Below, piece by piece: positions 31,367-33,801 of a stretch of 33,801 bases of DNA. Position numbers and translations under genes: made by a program. How positions within the stretch are numbered: position 1 is the stretch's first letter; each line of letters starts with the position of its first letter. The notes beneath the pieces were generated by a model. That model was not told the origin of the DNA. It made no database searches and worked only from the letters and a program-made list of their open reading frames with translations. Source of the DNA: Candidatus Zambryskiibacteriota bacterium (lineage in GTDB: Bacteria > Patescibacteriota > Minisyncoccia > Phycocordibacterales > Zambryskibacteraceae); assembly GCA_016177225.1 (NCBI GenBank), contig JACOVQ010000007.1, positions 1 to 33,801 on the forward strand, given 5' to 3'.

Positions 31367-31396
31367 ATGCCCGGCGTACATTTTGTTGCCGGGCAT
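31367..31396 (+). terminator. Hairpin terminator after the 58-residue ORF
   Basis: ATGCCCGGC and GCCGGGCAT arms flank a 12-nt loop and are followed by ATCTGTTTATATG, a weak T-rich tail. The stem resembles that at 29854. Confidence 0.65.
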
Positions 31397-31427
31397 ATCT
31401 GTTTATATGTTTGTAAAACAACCGAAT

Positions 31428-31498
31428 GGGCGATTAGTTAAGTGGTATAACTATGGCCTCCAAATCCGCTATCCGAGATTCGATTCCTAGATCGCCCG
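31428..31498 (+). pseudogene. Degenerate second tRNA-Trp copy (CCA anticodon loop kept)
   Basis: It has the same 71-nt length as the tRNA-Trp at 30396. The first 24 nt are identical but for one base, and the acceptor stem, CTCCAAA loop and discriminator G are kept. The anticodon stem ATGGC/TCCGC has two mismatches, and the T-stem CGAGA/CCTAG has two. It is probably a decayed duplicate; an unusual expressed tRNA is less likely. Its 3' end abuts the murA stop codon. Confidence 0.75.
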
Positions 31499-32812
31499 CT
31501 AGTTTATTAAAGATATATCTGCGCCTATGTTATTAAGCCTTTTTGCTATATTTTCATATCCCCGCTGTATAGAATAGACGTTTCGTAAGATAGATTCTCC
31601 ATTGGCCCCGAGCATTGCTACCAAGACTATCATGGCGGGGCGGAGAGCTGGCGGACAGACGATCTCATTGCCGTGAAGCTCGGTAGGTCCCTTGATAATA
31701 ACGCGATGTTGGTCAGCCAAAATGATATCTGCTCCCAGTCGAGATAATTCAGTAAAGTAGATGGCGCGATTTTCCCACATCCAGTCGTGGATAAGCGTAC
31801 TACCTAGGGCTTGAGTTGCGATAGGCACGAAGAATGGCAGGTTGTCCACATTAATCCCCGGGTACGGAGTAGCATGAATCTTGTCGTGCAGAGCCTTAAG
31901 CTTGGAAGGATAAATCGTAAGGTCGCAAAGGCGCGTGCGTCCATTTCGAGCCAAGTAAATTTTAGACTTTTCGTATTTCAAGCCCATCTTCTCCAGCTTA
32001 AGAATCTCGAGCGATAGAAAGTCGATAGGGCATCTAGTAATTTTTAATTTTGAGCCTGTCATTATGGCGCTTGCTATAAACATCATCGACTCCGTAGGGT
32101 CCTCGCTATTCCAATATTCGATTGACTTATTTATTTCTTTCACTCCGTGGATAACGAGGGTGCTTGTGCCTATGCCTTCAATTTTTACGCCGCATTTTTC
32201 TAAAAAGAAACAAACTTCTTGCACTTGATAATTTGGCGGAGTGAATCTCAAAGTAGTTTTGCCCGGAATAAGTGCGGCAGCGATAAGTAAATTTTCTGTT
32301 GCGGTGTCGCTTGCTTCATAGAGCACCAGGTCAGCCGGTTTCAATCTGTTGCTTTTGATTTGATAGTAAGTATCTTTGGTTGTAATTTTTGCTCCTAAGC
32401 TCTCGAGCCCATATCGGTGCGCCGCTATAGTTCTCTGTCCCATTTTGCATCCGCCGGCATGCGGGATACGAAAATCTTTTTCAAAATGCACCAAAGCTCC
32501 TATCATCATTAGAATCGAGCGTATTCGCGATGAAGCATTTTTATCAATTTTCTCTAAGTGAAATTTTTTCGGCGGCGTGATAATGACGGAATTTTTGTTT
32601 ATCCACTTGATTTTTACCCCTATACTTTCAAATATTTCTATAATTCTCGCTATCTCTTCTATCTTCGGAATGCCATGAAGAGTAGTCGGTTGCTTGTTTA
32701 GAAGAGAAGCACAGAAGAGTCCCAAAGCGCCATTTTTAGAAGTATTGGTTTCGATAGTGCCAGAAAGCTTCTTGCCCCCGATAATTTTAAAATCATCCGT
32801 TTCTTTTTGCAT
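31499..32812 (-). CDS. murA: UDP-N-acetylglucosamine 1-carboxyvinyltransferase (MurA-like)
   Basis: A 437-residue EPSP-synthase-fold enzyme for the first committed step of peptidoglycan synthesis. Substrate-binding Lys26-Asn27 (NTSKNGALG) and catalytic Cys122 in HAGGCKMGQR (usual PGGCAIG) are present; GINVDNLPFFVP and RPAMIVLVAMLGA match late family segments. The cysteine predicts fosfomycin sensitivity in principle. ATG at 32812 is chosen over 32845, since it places the family start FKIIGG close to the N-terminus. The active-site loop differs from model MurA proteins, so a divergent paralogue is possible. It overlaps miaA by 20 nt. Confidence 0.88.
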   Translation of the reverse strand: MQKETDDFKIIGGKKLSGTIETNTSKNGALGLFCASLLNKQPTTLHGIPKIEEIARIIEIFESIGVKIKWINKNSVIITPPKKFHLEKIDKNASSRIRSILMMIGALVHFEKDFRIPHAGGCKMGQRTIAAHRYGLESLGAKITTKDTYYQIKSNRLKPADLVLYEASDTATENLLIAAALIPGKTTLRFTPPNYQVQEVCFFLEKCGVKIEGIGTSTLVIHGVKEINKSIEYWNSEDPTESMMFIASAIMTGSKLKITRCPIDFLSLEILKLEKMGLKYEKSKIYLARNGRTRLCDLTIYPSKLKALHDKIHATPYPGINVDNLPFFVPIATQALGSTLIHDWMWENRAIYFTELSRLGADIILADQHRVIIKGPTELHGNEIVCPPALRPAMIVLVAMLGANGESILRNVYSIQRGYENIAKRLNNIGADISLIN

Positions 32813-33635
32813 AATTTTCAATGTCTTTATATTGTGACGGGTCAAACCATCTTATATTTTTATTGCGTTTAAACCAAGTCATCTGGCGCTTGGCATAACG
32901 GACGGTATCTCTGAACAAGCTTTCCTCAGTCGGATGCCAGTATTCAAAACCCAGTTCCATAAGTCGCTTCTCTGATACACCAGACCTTTTTAATTTAGAA
33001 ATCTCTCTTAAAAGCCCTTTCTTAAACATTTGTTTTACTCTCTTTATAATTCGTTCTTTCAAATCATTTGGTCTTAAGCCAATATAAATGAATTTATACT
33101 TGGAAGTTGAACTTCCAAGTTGAGGCACAGAACCATATTTATCAATTATTTCTAATGCTCTAATCAACCTGACTTTGTTATTTGCGTCAATTGTTTTTGC
33201 CCGCTTGGGGTCTTTCTTCCTCAACATTTCAAAAAGTCTTCTGTTATCTAACTTATTCAGCTTTCTCCTTAGTAATTTATTAGGACCTACATCAGGGAAG
33301 CTAGTTCTGCCAGTCAGCGCATCAATATAGAATCCCGTCCCGCCAACTACAATAGGGAGAGCTTTTTTAGCTTCGATAAGCTTTATAGCTTCATTAGCTT
33401 TAGATGTAAATTCGCTTGCACTGAATTGTTTCTTCGGATTAATTAGATCCAACATATGATGCGGAACGCCTCGCATTTCTTTCTTGGTAATTTTGCCAGT
33501 ACCGATATTGAGGCCTTTATATACTTGTCTTGAGTCTGCGGAAATTATTTCGCCATTGAGTTTCTTGGCTAATCGAACTGCCAAATCACTTTTACCCGAA
33601 GCTGTTGGCCCGACAACTACTAAAACCTTTTTCAT
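32793..33635 (-). CDS. miaA: tRNA dimethylallyltransferase
   Basis: A 280-residue enzyme that adds the isopentenyl group to A37 of tRNAs reading UNN codons, such as the Cys, Leu, Tyr and Trp tRNAs encoded here. GPTASGKS (9-16) is the P-loop, ISADSRQVYKGLNIGTGK holds the catalytic Asp, and VRYAKRQMTWFKR is the C-terminal family motif. It is slightly shorter than the usual 300-315 residues. The leader region TGTAAAC lies close to the ATG. A perfect palindrome (33098-33120) encodes residues about 172-180. Confidence 0.95.
   Translation of the reverse strand: MKKVLVVVGPTASGKSDLAVRLAKKLNGEIISADSRQVYKGLNIGTGKITKKEMRGVPHHMLDLINPKKQFSASEFTSKANEAIKLIEAKKALPIVVGGTGFYIDALTGRTSFPDVGPNKLLRRKLNKLDNRRLFEMLRKKDPKRAKTIDANNKVRLIRALEIIDKYGSVPQLGSSTSKYKFIYIGLRPNDLKERIIKRVKQMFKKGLLREISKLKRSGVSEKRLMELGFEYWHPTEESLFRDTVRYAKRQMTWFKRNKNIRWFDPSQYKDIENYAKRNG
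33098..33120. repeat. Intragenic inverted repeat in miaA
   Basis: Eleven-bp arms ACTTGGAAGTT and AACTTCCAAGT flank a single G. They code for LGSSTSK in a loop after the IDKYGSVP segment, a variable position of MiaA. Confidence 0.85.
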
Positions 33636-33801
33636 TTGTTTACACTGAATTTATTGAAGTGTGTCTCTATTGTACCAAGTTAGAACCTATTTCCAAAATC
33701 GGTAATGAGGCACGCGCGGAGCGCGTGATGACTCTGAATTAAATCGTACGCTCCACGAAAGCCCCGCCACCGCCTCGCTTCACTCGGCAACCCCAAAAAG
33801 A
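33636..33801. other. Gene-free right edge
   Basis: No ORF is supported in these 166 bases. A hairpin CACGCGC-GGA-GCGCGTG lies at 33711-33727. The last 40 bases (CCGCCACCGCCTCGC region) have a GC-rich, repeat-like look and may be the start of another dispersed element, but the window ends. Confidence 0.4.

Overview
The window looks like a chromosomal segment of a Patescibacteria (CPR) genome, probably Parcubacteria-like. The basis is the trimmed form of its core proteins. ProRS and ThrRS lack editing domains, LysRS is class I, the M50 site-2 protease has no PDZ domain, IF-2 starts at its G domain, ribosomal protein L32 lacks zinc cysteines, and the SMC-like ATPase is only 591 residues long. 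Genes are densely packed, no tRNA encodes CCA, and the only biosynthetic genes are a decayed pyrE and a pyrF. The lineage call is inference; no 16S gene is present.

Layout. 1-169: the tail of an IS30-like transposase. 170-9888: a LOG-family protein (minus), then a plus-strand run of FKBP isomerase, delta-prime-like clamp-loader subunit, frr, M50 protease, proS, mreB-mreC-mrdA (cell elongation), greA and lysS. 9906-10572: a PaaX-type protein with a Cas2-like C-terminal fold, bracketed by two copies of a 36-42 bp palindrome. 10598-14919 (minus): thrS and dnaE. 14940-19661 (plus): rnhB, a NUDIX gene, rpmF, a NusB-NUDIX fusion, rnc and the SMC-like gene. 19662-19841: a repeat-rich convergent spacer. 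19842-23133 (minus): rnr, pyrE pseudogene and pyrF. 23224-23879: a hairpin element and five tRNAs (Leu, Lys, Cys, Leu, Gly). 23885-26392: divergent infB and a cysteine desulfurase. 26471-29554: a small membrane protein gene and clpB. 29548-31498: a candidate small RNA, tRNA-Tyr, a 64-residue ORF, rpmG, tRNA-Trp, an M15 peptidase, a 58-residue ORF and a degenerate second tRNA-Trp. 31499-33635 (minus): murA and miaA.

The genes are mostly informational (replication, transcription, translation, RNA decay) plus rod-type wall synthesis (mreBC, mrdA, murA). Two start modes can be read. Core genes that head transcription units have a TANNNT box 6-7 nt before the start codon and no Shine-Dalgarno, which suggests leaderless mRNAs. 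Accessory or orphan genes (NUDIX, pyrEF, three tiny ORFs) have strong Shine-Dalgarno sequences, several with near-consensus promoters and their own hairpin terminators.

The most unusual layer is inverted repeats. Perfect or near-perfect palindromes with unrelated stems lie inside many conserved genes. A palindrome family ending in TACATAATAA flanks the Cas2-like gene and recurs at 19778. A separate roughly 100-nt element with a TTTTTCT-TGCT-AGAAAAA core occurs twice. The Cas2-like gene with flanking palindromes is the best candidate for an undescribed mobile or regulatory system.
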